NCBI GenBank assembly: GCA_035538335.1
Contig: DATLKN010000006.1
Location: forward strand, 1-64,000
Direction of reading: 5' to 3'
Source: AP-15 sp035538335
GTDB taxonomy: Bacteria > Pseudomonadota > Alphaproteobacteria > ATCC43930 > CGMCC-115725
DNA length: 64,000 nt
Shown here: positions 17,139-25,244 of the stretch, piece by piece
Layout: each line of letters starts with the position of its first letter
How positions within the stretch are numbered: the stretch's first letter is position 1
The notes under the pieces: generated by a model
The model's database searches: none
Told to the model about the DNA's origin: nothing
Seen by the model: the letters and a program-made list of their open reading frames with translations, nothing else
Translations under genes and position numbers: made by a program

Positions 17139-17890
17139 GACGTCGCGTCGCGGCCCCAGCCATCCGGCTCGCCGGCCTCCTCTTCGCCGCCGCCATCGCC
17201 CCGGCGCCGGGGGCCCCGCCCGCCCCGGCCGACTGCCGCGTGCCGGCGGAATTGGCGCGCGTCGAGGCCAAGCTTTCCGGGCTGCGCGCGCGCGTCGCGG
17301 CGGGCGGCCCGCTGACGATCATCGCGATCGGCGACGCCTCGACCGCCGGCATCAAGGTCGGTGGGGCCGACCTCGCCTATCCGCACTGGCTGCAAGAGGC
17401 GCTCGCGCGGGCTTGGCCGGGGCGCCCCGTCACCGTCGTCAACAAAGGCGTCGCGCACCAATCGACCGAGGAGATGCTGGCTCGCTTTGGGCCGGATGTT
17501 ATCGCCGCCCGCCCGGCGCTGGCGATCTGGGAGACGGGGATCGTCGATGCCGTGCAAAACACGGAAACAGAAGACTTCGCAACGGCGCTGCGGAGTGGCA
17601 TCGACATGCTGCACCGTCGGGGCGTCGACGTCGTCCTCATGGATATGCAATTCTCGCGCAAGGCGACAGCGCTGGTCGATTTTGGCCGCTATCTCGACGC
17701 CATCCACCAGGTCGGCGAGGTCAATGGCGTCTATGTCTTTCCGCGCTACGCGATGATGCGCTATTGGAACGAGGAGCACATGTTCGATCTCGACGCCCGC
17801 TCGCAAAAAGAGGAGGCCGCCGTCGCGGCTGCCGTATACCGCTGCATCGGGCATCGGCTGGCGGCGGCGATCGTCGAGGCGACGCAGTGA
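17135..17890 (+). CDS. Secreted SGNH-fold protein lacking catalytic residues (pseudoenzyme)
   Basis: A 251-residue protein with an N-terminal signal peptide and an SGNH/GDSL hydrolase fold, paralogous to the next gene. Aligning the two by eye: the nucleophile block is GDAST (residues 66-70), with Ala where Ser is needed; block III reads WETGIVDA, with Val where Asn is expected; and the C-terminal Asp-x-x-His is absent, replaced by FDLDARSQKE. Block II glycine (NKGV) is kept. All four catalytic positions are therefore lost while the fold looks intact. It overlaps both neighbours by 4 bases (ATGA and GTGA), implying fixed stoichiometry with the OpgC-like acyltransferase and the active paralogue. 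A scaffold, glycan-binding or regulatory role is an inference. Confidence 0.8.
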   Translation: MRRRVAAPAIRLAGLLFAAAIAPAPGAPPAPADCRVPAELARVEAKLSGLRARVAAGGPLTIIAIGDASTAGIKVGGADLAYPHWLQEALARAWPGRPVTVVNKGVAHQSTEEMLARFGPDVIAARPALAIWETGIVDAVQNTETEDFATALRSGIDMLHRRGVDVVLMDMQFSRKATALVDFGRYLDAIHQVGEVNGVYVFPRYAMMRYWNEEHMFDLDARSQKEEAAVAAAVYRCIGHRLAAAIVEATQ

Positions 17891-18702
17891 GTCGGCTGGC
17901 GCTGCTCGGGCGGGTTGCCCTCGCCCTCGCCGGCTTCGTCCCGGCGGCCTTCGCAGGGGCGCCGCATTGCACCGCTCCGGCGAAGTTCCTCGCGATCGGC
18001 GCCGCGCTGCCGCGCGCCGGCGCCCGGCTGGCCGAAGCGAAGAGCCTGACGATTCTGGCGATCGGGTCGTCCTCGACCGCGGGGTTCGGCGCCTCCAGCC
18101 CGGCGGCGAGCTACCCGAGCCGGCTCGAGCGCGATTTGCGGGCGAACTTCGCCGGCGTCGAGATCCGCGTCATCAACCATGGGGTGGGCGGGCAGGACGT
18201 GCCGGAAGAGCTGTCCCGCCTCGGGCGCGACATCGCCGAGAAGCATCCGCAACTCGTCATCTGGCAGGTCGGCACCAACGCGGTGTTGCGCCGCGACGAT
18301 GTGGCGGCCGACGAGCGGTTGATCGAGCGCGGCGTCGCCCTCGTCAAGGCGCACGGCATCGACCTCATCCTGATGGACCTGCAATACGCGCCTCGGGTTC
18401 TCGCCCGCCGCTCGTACACCCGGATGGAAGGGGCGATCGCCGAAATCGCAGGGCGCTCCGGCGTCGGGTTTTTCCGTCGATTCGATCTGATGGAATTTTG
18501 GGCGAAGCACGGCGACTTCGCGCCGGCGGCGCTGATCGGCCGCGACGGGCTGCACATGACGGACGCGAGCTATGGCTGTCTCGGCGACATTCTGGCCCGC
18601 GCGCTGATCGCCGATTGGCGATCCGCACCTGCCCTCCGCCGTCCCGCCCCGACCGAGGCGGCGGCGTCAGGGCTCGCCCGCAAGGCGCTGTCGGCGCCCT
18701 GA
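17887..18702 (+). CDS. Secreted SGNH/GDSL-family hydrolase or acyltransferase
   Basis: A 271-residue exported SGNH protein. A signal peptide ends near AFAGA. Catalytic blocks are intact: GSSST with Ser62, NHGVGGQD (block II Gly), WQVGTNA with Asn131, and DGLH with Asp220 and His223. SGNH proteins next to membrane acyltransferases often complete or reverse O-acylation of periplasmic glycans, so it may transfer or remove an acyl group supplied through the OpgC-like protein. The start is GTG at 17887, overlapping the upstream TGA by 4 bases. It is the last gene of the trio; the C-terminal 30 residues are a low-complexity tail. Confidence 0.84.
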   Translation: MSRLALLGRVALALAGFVPAAFAGAPHCTAPAKFLAIGAALPRAGARLAEAKSLTILAIGSSSTAGFGASSPAASYPSRLERDLRANFAGVEIRVINHGVGGQDVPEELSRLGRDIAEKHPQLVIWQVGTNAVLRRDDVAADERLIERGVALVKAHGIDLILMDLQYAPRVLARRSYTRMEGAIAEIAGRSGVGFFRRFDLMEFWAKHGDFAPAALIGRDGLHMTDASYGCLGDILARALIADWRSAPALRRPAPTEAAASGLARKALSAP

Positions 18703-18828
18703 CCGAGACTTGGACGGCCATCGGCCGCGCGATCGATCTGCGGCGTATGGCCGCGCCTCGCGCGGGCCATCGGCGCGAACCGCAATCGCGCCTCGCGCGC
18801 TTGCGCATCGGGCGTGCGATGGGTCAGG

Positions 18829-18855
18829 ATTTTCCGGTTTGGTTTCACGGAAAAT
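18829..18855. promoter_or_regulatory. Inverted repeat ATTTTCCG-N11-CGGAAAAT
   Basis: A perfect 8-bp inverted repeat with an 11-base spacer, about 127 bases after the SGNH gene and 150 bases before the sigma-54 site. It could be an activator or operator site, or a weak hairpin at the end of the SGNH operon (no T-run follows). A similar CGGAAAAG/CTTTTCCG palindrome is found upstream of clpS. Confidence 0.35.
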
Positions 18856-19000
18856 TCATATATGCTGAAGCAGACTGGTAAAAGGCCACAAAATCTTGGT
18901 GGTTTCCCAGGTTCGGGCGCATCAGCAGGGGTCGGTGGATTCGACCCGATCGGTATTCGGCACGAGGGGTCGCTGAATCCGCAGTATTGCCACAAACTGT

Positions 19001-19015
19001 TGGCATAATGCTTGC
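19001..19015 (+). promoter_or_regulatory. Sigma-54 (RpoN) promoter of prkA operon
   Basis: TGGCATAATGCTTGC matches the RpoN consensus TGGCAC-N5-TTGC with one mismatch; the invariant GG (19002-19003) and GC (19014-19015) are separated by exactly 10 bases. The start point would be near 19027, leaving a 214-base leader. E. coli yeaGH is known to respond to NtrC/sigma-54 in nitrogen starvation, which makes this placement credible. Confidence 0.65.
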
Positions 19016-19240
19016 GTCGCGTGGGAATGGGGAAACCGGTGCACGATTGGGGGCGGTCGCGCTTCGGGTAGAAGCGGCGGCGGACAGGGATGGGGGCCTC
19101 GAAGGGAGCGTAATAGCGACAGCCGACCGGCTGCGCGAGAGGATCTCGCGTCGCTGTGCGGATTTTGGCCGGCCATCGCCGTTTACCCCGTGTGAGGCAC
19201 TTGGTAGCGGGATCGAGTTGGGCGTCCGTTGAGGTGGGCT

Positions 19241-21187
19241 ATGACATTCGATGATGACATCTTCGGTCTTTACTCCCGGCTGTACGAGCATCACCGGGAG
19301 GTCGAGATGTCGCTGCAGGACTATCTCGGCAAGTGCTCGGACGACTCGTCTTATTATGCGAGCGCCGCCGAGCGGATGCTGCGCGCGATCGGCGAGCCGA
19401 CGATGGTCGATACGAGCCAGGACAGCCGCCTCGGCCGCATCTTCATGAACCGCACGATGAAGGTCTATCCGACGTTTGCCGATTTTTTCGGCATGGAGGA
19501 GACGATCGAGCGGATCGTCGGCTTCTTCCGGCATGCCGCGCAGGGGCTCGAGGAGCGCAAGCAGATCCTCTATCTGCTGGGTCCCGTCGGCGGCGGCAAA
19601 TCCTCGCTCGCCGAGCGGTTGAAGCAGCTGATGGAGAACGAGCCGGTCTATGTGCTGAAGGCGGGCAAGGAGGTGAGCCCGGTCTTCGAGAGCCCGCTCG
19701 GCCTCTTCGACCCGATGACGCTCGGCGCCGAGCTCGAGGCGCGCTACTGCATCCCGCAGCGGCGTCTGACCGGCACCATTTCCCCATGGGCGGTGAAGCG
19801 GCTCGAGGAGTTCGCCGGCGACATCAGCAAATTCACCGTCGTGCGGCTGCAGCCCTCGCGCCTCAAGCAAATCTGCATCGCCAAGACGGAGCCCGGCGAC
19901 GAGAACAACCAGGACGTGGCGAGCCTCGTCGGCAAGGTCGACATCCGCAAGCTCGAATATTTCAGCCAGAACGATCCCGACGCCTATTCCTATTCCGGCG
20001 GCCTCAACCGCACGACGCAGGGGCTGATGGAATTCGTCGAGATGTTCAAGGCGCCGATCAAGATGCTGCACCCGCTCTTGACCGCGACGCAGGAAGGCAA
20101 CTACGTCGGCTCGGAGAACATCGGCGGCATCCCCTATCAGGGGATCGTGCTGGCGCACTCCAACGAAGCCGAGTGGCAGACCTTCAAGAACAACAAGAAC
20201 AACGAAGCGTTCATCGACCGCATCTCGGTCATCAAGGTGCCGTACTGCCTGCGCTCGACCGAGGAGCGCAAGATATACGAAAAGCTGCTGCTAAACAGCG
20301 AGCTCGCCAACGCGGCGTGCGCGCCGTCGACATTGGACATTCTCGCGCGCTTCAGCGTGCTGTCGCGGATGAAGTCGCACGAGAACTCGAATCTTTATTC
20401 AAAGATGCGGGTCTATGACGGCGAAAGCCTAAAGGACACCGATCCGCGCGCCAAATCGGTGCAGGAATACCGCGACGCCGCCGGCGTCGACGAGGGCATG
20501 GACGGGATCTCGACCCGCTTCGCCTTCAAGGTTCTGTCCAACACCTTCAACTTCGACACGCAGGAAGTGGCGGCCGACCCGGTGCATCTGATGTACGTGC
20601 TCGAACAGGCGATCTGGCGCGAGCAGTTTCCGGACGACCTCGAAAAGCGCTACCTCAATTTCATCAAGGCGGAATTGGCGCCGCGCTACGCCGAGTTCAT
20701 CGGCCACGAGATCCAGAAGGCCTACCTCGAATCCTATTCCGACTACGGCCAGAACCTGTTCGATCGCTATGTCGCCTATGCCGATGCGTGGATCGAGGAC
20801 CAGGACTACAAGGACCCCGATACCGGGCAGCTGATGAACCGCGAGCTGTTGAACCAAGAGCTGTCGAAGATCGAGAAGCCGGCGGGCATCGCCAATCCGA
20901 AGGACTTCCGCAACGAGGTCGTCAAGTTCGCGCTCAGGGCGCGCGCCGCGAATGGCGGGCGCAACCCGTCCTGGACCTCGTACGAGAAGCTGCGCGAGGT
21001 CATCGAGCGGCGCATGTTCTCGCAGGTCGAAGATCTCTTGCCGGTCATCAGCTTCGGCAGCAAGAAGGATTCCGAGACCGAGAAGAAACACGCCGATTTC
21101 CTCGAACGCATGGTCGAGCGCGGCTACACCGAACGGCAGGTCCGCCGGCTCGTCGAATGGTACATGCGGGTCAACAAGGCGGGATGA
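19241..21187 (+). CDS. prkA: PrkA/YeaG-family serine protein kinase
   Basis: A 648-residue PrkA protein: an N-terminal AAA+ domain with a P-loop LGPVGGGKSSLAE (residues 113-125), and a C-terminal kinase-like PrkA domain. In E. coli the homologue YeaG supports survival in prolonged nitrogen starvation. The ATG at 19241 has GAGGTG upstream and is preferred over a TTG at 19229. It leads the conserved trio prkA-yeaH-spoVR, with 42 bases to the YeaH start. The sigma-54 promoter match upstream suggests starvation control. Confidence 0.94.
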   Translation: MTFDDDIFGLYSRLYEHHREVEMSLQDYLGKCSDDSSYYASAAERMLRAIGEPTMVDTSQDSRLGRIFMNRTMKVYPTFADFFGMEETIERIVGFFRHAAQGLEERKQILYLLGPVGGGKSSLAERLKQLMENEPVYVLKAGKEVSPVFESPLGLFDPMTLGAELEARYCIPQRRLTGTISPWAVKRLEEFAGDISKFTVVRLQPSRLKQICIAKTEPGDENNQDVASLVGKVDIRKLEYFSQNDPDAYSYSGGLNRTTQGLMEFVEMFKAPIKMLHPLLTATQEGNYVGSENIGGIPYQGIVLAHSNEAEWQTFKNNKNNEAFIDRISVIKVPYCLRSTEERKIYEKLLLNSELANAACAPSTLDILARFSVLSRMKSHENSNLYSKMRVYDGESLKDTDPRAKSVQEYRDAAGVDEGMDGISTRFAFKVLSNTFNFDTQEVAADPVHLMYVLEQAIWREQFPDDLEKRYLNFIKAELAPRYAEFIGHEIQKAYLESYSDYGQNLFDRYVAYADAWIEDQDYKDPDTGQLMNRELLNQELSKIEKPAGIANPKDFRNEVVKFALRARAANGGRNPSWTSYEKLREVIERRMFSQVEDLLPVISFGSKKDSETEKKHADFLERMVERGYTERQVRRLVEWYMRVNKAG

Positions 21188-21229
21188 CTTGATCCCGCCG
21201 GCCTGCAGGCCAAGTGAAGAGGCGTGACC

Positions 21230-22519
21230 ATGAACGTTGTCGACCGTCGTCCGAACCCGAAGGGCAAAAGCCTCAGCAACCGCCAGCGCTTTCTCGCGCG
21301 CGCCCGCGCCGAGGTGAAGGCGGCGGTGCAGGAGGCGCTGCGCAAGCGCCGCGTCGCCGATGTCGACCACGGCGAGAAGGTCGCGATTCCGACACGCGGC
21401 ATCACCGAGCCGGTGTTCCACCACAGCCACCGCACCGGCAAGAACGAGCACATCCTGCCCGGCAACAAGGAATATCTGCGCGGCGACGAGATCCCGCGCC
21501 CGCAAGGCGGCGAAGGCGGCCGCGGTTCCGAGGGCAGCCCCGACGGCTCGGGCGAGGACGCGTTCGAGTTCACGCTGTCGAAGGAAGAGTTCCTCGATAT
21601 GTTCTTCGAGGACCTCGAACTGCCCGACCTCGTCAAGAAGACCCTCAAAGAGACCCACGCCGTCGATCTGCAGCGCGCCGGCTACACGGTCACCGGCACG
21701 CCGTCGAACCTCAGCATCCGGCGCACGATGCGCAACAGCATGGCGCGGCGCATCTCGCTGCGCCGGCCGAAGCCGTGGGAGCTCGACGAGCTGCGCGAGG
21801 CGCTCGACGAGGCACGCCGCCGCGGCAGCGAGGAGGAGGCCGACGAACTGGCGCGCGAGCTCGAGTTCCGCGAGCGGCGCAGCAAGATCATCCCCTACAT
21901 CGACCCGGTCGATGTCCGCTACAACCGCTTCGAGCGGGTGCCGCGGCCGAATACCGAGGCGGTCATGTTCTGCCTGATGGACGTGTCGGGCTCGATGACC
22001 GAGGCGATGAAGGATCTCGCCAAGCGCTTTTTCATGCTGCTGCACGTCTTCCTCGTACGCCGCTACCGCCATGTCGACGTGGTCTTCATCCGCCACACGA
22101 GCACGGCCGAGGAAGTCGACGAAGAGACCTTTTTCTACAGCCGCGAAACGGGCGGCACGGTCGTCTCGACGGCGCTCGAAAAGATGCTCGAGATCGCCCG
22201 CGCCCGCTATCCGACCGACCGCTGGAACATCTACGGCGCGCAGGCCTCGGACGGCGACAATTACGGCGCCGACAGCGGCCGCTGCGTCTCGCTGTTGGGC
22301 GGCGAGGTGCTGCCGCTGTGCCAGTACTTCGCTTATGTCGAGGTCGGCGACGGCACCAGCGGCAGCCTGACCGGATTGTCGCGCGACAGCGACCTGTGGC
22401 GCGCCTATGCGGAAGTCGCGCCGGCGCATCCGCATTTCGCGATGCGCCGCGTCGGCGATCCGGCGCAGATCTTCCCCGTGTTCCACGAGCTGTTCTCGAA
22501 AGGGGGCGTGCGTGCCTGA
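21230..22519 (+). CDS. yeaH: YeaH/YhbH family protein (DUF444)
   Basis: A 429-residue DUF444 protein with a basic N terminus (RRPNPKGKSLSNRQRFLARA), a glycine-rich linker near residues 92-108 and a von Willebrand A-like domain whose MIDAS motif DVSGSMT lies at residues 251-257. It normally accompanies PrkA and SpoVR in stationary-phase and nitrogen-starvation responses; its biochemical role is unknown. The ATG at 21230 follows GAAGAGG, better than an in-frame GTG at 21224. It ends overlapping the GTG start proposed for spoVR. Confidence 0.93.
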   Translation: MNVVDRRPNPKGKSLSNRQRFLARARAEVKAAVQEALRKRRVADVDHGEKVAIPTRGITEPVFHHSHRTGKNEHILPGNKEYLRGDEIPRPQGGEGGRGSEGSPDGSGEDAFEFTLSKEEFLDMFFEDLELPDLVKKTLKETHAVDLQRAGYTVTGTPSNLSIRRTMRNSMARRISLRRPKPWELDELREALDEARRRGSEEEADELARELEFRERRSKIIPYIDPVDVRYNRFERVPRPNTEAVMFCLMDVSGSMTEAMKDLAKRFFMLLHVFLVRRYRHVDVVFIRHTSTAEEVDEETFFYSRETGGTVVSTALEKMLEIARARYPTDRWNIYGAQASDGDNYGADSGRCVSLLGGEVLPLCQYFAYVEVGDGTSGSLTGLSRDSDLWRAYAEVAPAHPHFAMRRVGDPAQIFPVFHELFSKGGVRA

Positions 22520-24077
22520 GCGCAGGGCAGAGATGAAGCCCTCCCGCGGCACGTCCCTGTTCACCGGGTCGAACTGGGACTTTTCGACTTTGCGCCGCGT
22601 CTACGACGCGATCGAGCGCATCGCCCTCGACGAAATGGGGCTCGATGTCTATCCGGTGCAGATCGAGGTCGTCACCTCCGAGCAGATGCTCGACGCCTAC
22701 GCCTCGGTCGGCTTGCCGCTGATGTACAAGCACTGGAGCTTCGGCAAGCGCTTCGCGTTTCACGATACGCTCTACCGCAAGGGCCTGCAGGGCCTCGCCT
22801 ATGAGATGATCATCAATTCGGATCCCTGCATCTGTTATGTGATGGAAGAAAATTCCATGACCATGCAGACGCTGGTGATGGCGCATGCCGCGTTCGGCCA
22901 CAACCATTTCTTCAAGAACAATTATCTGTTCCGGCAGTGGACCGACGCGAATGCGATCCTCGATTATCTGAGCTTCGCACGCGACTACGTCGCGAAATGC
23001 GAGGAGCGGCACGGGCTGGAGGCGGTCGAGCGGATTCTCGACGCGGCGCACGCGCTGCGCGACCACGGCGTCAACCGCTATGCCCATCGCAGCAAGCCGA
23101 ACCTCGCCGACGAGAAGCGGCGCGCCGAGGAATGGCAGGCGCATGCCGAGGCGACCTACAATGATTTGTGGCGCACGGTGCCCGTCGCCGAGAAGGCGGG
23201 CGAGGATCCGGACAGCGAGGCGGCGCGCATCCAGGAAATGAAGCGCGAGCTCGGCCTGCCCGAGGAAAACCTCCTCTACCTGATCGAAAAGCGCGCCCCG
23301 CGGCTCGAGGACTGGCAGCGCGAGCTGATCCGCATCGTCCGCAATATCGCGCAGTATTTCTACCCGCAGAAACAGACGCAGATGATGAACGAAGGGTGCG
23401 CCACCTTCGTCCATTACGAGATTATGCGGCGCCTGCACGACAAGGGCCTCATTACCGAAGGCTCGATGCTGGAATTCCTGCATTCGCATTCGAGCGTCGT
23501 GTTTCAGCCGGATTTCGACGATCCGCGCTACAGCGGCCTCAACCCGTATTCGCTCGGCTTTTCGATGATGAGCGACATTGCCCGCATCTGCGAAGAGCCG
23601 ACCGAGGAAGACCGCGAATGGTTCGCCGACATCGCCGGCTCGGGCGACCCGTTCGCGGTATTGCGCCACGCCTGGGCGAACTACCGCGACGAGAGCTTCA
23701 TTCTGCAATATCTGAGCCCGGCGATGATCCGCCAGTTCCGGCTGTTCCAGATTTCCGACGACAGCACCAAGCCGGTATTGCGGGTCGAGGCGATCCACGA
23801 CGAACTCGGCTACCGGCGGGTGCGCAGCGGTCTCTCACGGCAATACGACCTGTCGCGCCGCGAGCCCGACATCCAGGTCGTCGATGTCGATCTGACCGGC
23901 GACCGCTGCCTCATTCTTGCGCACTACGCGCATGACGGTGTGCTGCTCGAGGAAAAGAGCTGCCGCGCGGTGCTGCGCCATACCGCCACGCTGTGGGGCT
24001 ATTCGGTCAAGCTGCTCGAGATCGACGCGCCGACCGACAAGACGCTCAAGACCTACGAGGTCGCCCATCCTGGCTGA
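22512..24077 (+). CDS. ycgB: SpoVR family protein (YcgB)
   Basis: About 521 residues, the third member of the prkA-yeaH-spoVR set. Extended segments match E. coli YcgB, such as YPVQIEVVTSEQMLDAY, MEENSMTMQTLVMAHA and YFYPQKQTQMMNEG. The normally conserved NEGWATF reads NEGCATF here. The start is ambiguous: GTG at 22512 overlaps the YeaH stop and follows AGGGGG, while an ATG at 22533 has a weaker site. SpoVR was first linked to spore cortex in Bacillus; in Gram-negatives it belongs to the stress module and its biochemistry is unknown. Confidence 0.92.
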   Translation: MPERRAEMKPSRGTSLFTGSNWDFSTLRRVYDAIERIALDEMGLDVYPVQIEVVTSEQMLDAYASVGLPLMYKHWSFGKRFAFHDTLYRKGLQGLAYEMIINSDPCICYVMEENSMTMQTLVMAHAAFGHNHFFKNNYLFRQWTDANAILDYLSFARDYVAKCEERHGLEAVERILDAAHALRDHGVNRYAHRSKPNLADEKRRAEEWQAHAEATYNDLWRTVPVAEKAGEDPDSEAARIQEMKRELGLPEENLLYLIEKRAPRLEDWQRELIRIVRNIAQYFYPQKQTQMMNEGCATFVHYEIMRRLHDKGLITEGSMLEFLHSHSSVVFQPDFDDPRYSGLNPYSLGFSMMSDIARICEEPTEEDREWFADIAGSGDPFAVLRHAWANYRDESFILQYLSPAMIRQFRLFQISDDSTKPVLRVEAIHDELGYRRVRSGLSRQYDLSRREPDIQVVDVDLTGDRCLILAHYAHDGVLLEEKSCRAVLRHTATLWGYSVKLLEIDAPTDKTLKTYEVAHPG

Positions 24078-24106
24078 CCCCACTCGTCGCCCCGTGTCTC
24101 CTTCTT

Positions 24107-24170
24107 TGTCATACCGGCGAAAGCCGGTATCCATTGCGCAAACGAGTCCCGGCTTCCGGCGGGACGACGA
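24107..24170. repeat. Family-A intergenic palindromic repeat, copy 5
   Basis: TCATACCGGCGAAAGCCGGTAT followed by AGTCCCGGCTTCCGGCGGGACG. It fills the 105-bp gap between spoVR and tsaD in the same orientation as copies 1 and 4. Confidence 0.85.
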
Positions 24171-24182
24171 CGAGCCGGCTGG

Positions 24183-25244
24183 ATGATCGTCCTCGGCCTC
24201 GAGACGAGCTGCGACGAGACCGCCGCTGCGATCGTCGCGCTCGGCGACGGCGGCCCGCAGATCCGCGCCAACCTGGTCGCGGCCCAGCTGGCATTGCACC
24301 GCCCCTACGGCGGCGTCGTGCCCGAGATCGCGGCGCGCGCCCATCTCGATTGTCTCGACCGGCTCGTCGCCGAGGCGCTCGCCGAGGCGCGCCTCAGCAT
24401 CGGCGACATCGACGCCGCCGCCGCCGCCGCCGGGCCGGGGCTGATCGGCGGCCTGCTCGTCGGCACGATGATGGGCAAGGGCATCGCCTGGGCGGCCGGT
24501 AAACCCTTCATCGCCGTCAACCACCTGGAAGCCCATGCGCTCGCGGCGCGGCTCGTCCACCGGCTCGATTTTCCCTATCTGCTGCTGCTCGTTTCGGGCG
24601 GCCATTGCCAGCTCCTCTATTGCGCCGGGGTCGGCCGCTACACGCGGCTCGGGACGACGCTCGACGACGCCGCGGGCGAAGCGTTCGACAAGACGGCGAA
24701 GCTGCTGGGGCTCGGCTATCCGGGCGGCCCGGCGATCGAGCGCGCCGCCGGCGGCGGCGACCCGCGAAGATTTACCCTGCCCCGGCCGCTGAAAGGCCGC
24801 GATGGCTGCGACTTCTCGTTCTCGGGCCTCAAGACCGCGGTGCGACATATCGTCGGCGAGCGCCCCGCTCTCGACTGCGCCGAGATCGCGGATCTGGCAG
24901 CGGCGATCGAACTGGCGATCTGCGATGCGCTCGCCGACCGCACGAGGAACGCGGTGCGCTGGCTCGAACGGCATCGGCCGCAGGCGCGTGCGCTCGTCGT
25001 CGCGGGCGGCGTCGCCGCCAATCTTCGGCTGCGCCGGCGGCTCGCCGATCTCGCCGCCGAGGCGGGGCTCGAATTCGTCGCGCCGCCGCCGGAGTTGTGC
25101 ACCGACAATGCCGCGATGATCGCCTGGGCCGGCATCGAGCGGCTGCGGCTTGGCCTCACGGACGGGCTCGATGCGCCGGCCCGTCCGCGCTGGCCGCTCG
25201 ACGCCGCGGCGCCGCCGCGGCCGGGGGCCGGGGTCAAGGCATGA
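24183..25244 (+). CDS. tsaD: tRNA N6-adenosine threonylcarbamoyltransferase
   Basis: A 353-residue Kae1/TsaD protein that, with TsaB and TsaE, transfers the threonylcarbamoyl group to A37 of ANN-decoding tRNAs. The N-terminal LGLETSCDETAAA, the metal-binding NHLEAHAL (near residues 113-120), the LLVSGGHCQL motif and the nucleotide-binding GGVAANLRLR are all present. It overlaps gpsA by 4 bases (ATGA), a common alphaproteobacterial pairing. It is an essential housekeeping gene. Confidence 0.95.
   Translation: MIVLGLETSCDETAAAIVALGDGGPQIRANLVAAQLALHRPYGGVVPEIAARAHLDCLDRLVAEALAEARLSIGDIDAAAAAAGPGLIGGLLVGTMMGKGIAWAAGKPFIAVNHLEAHALAARLVHRLDFPYLLLLVSGGHCQLLYCAGVGRYTRLGTTLDDAAGEAFDKTAKLLGLGYPGGPAIERAAGGGDPRRFTLPRPLKGRDGCDFSFSGLKTAVRHIVGERPALDCAEIADLAAAIELAICDALADRTRNAVRWLERHRPQARALVVAGGVAANLRLRRRLADLAAEAGLEFVAPPPELCTDNAAMIAWAGIERLRLGLTDGLDAPARPRWPLDAAAPPRPGAGVKA

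Larger units (their letters stand above)
18703..19240 (+). other. 538-bp intergenic region upstream of prkA
   Basis: No credible gene. It contains a sigma-54 promoter match at 19001-19015, an inverted repeat ATTTTCCG (18829-18836) / CGGAAAAT (18848-18855) with an 11-base spacer, and AT-rich sequence around 18830-18900. The long upstream space is what an enhancer-dependent promoter needs. The short frames here have no ribosome site or coding-like composition. Confidence 0.5.

Noticed and set aside
18814..19008. 64-codon frame upstream of prkA
   Set aside because: No ribosome site, atypical composition, and it covers the sigma-54 promoter region.
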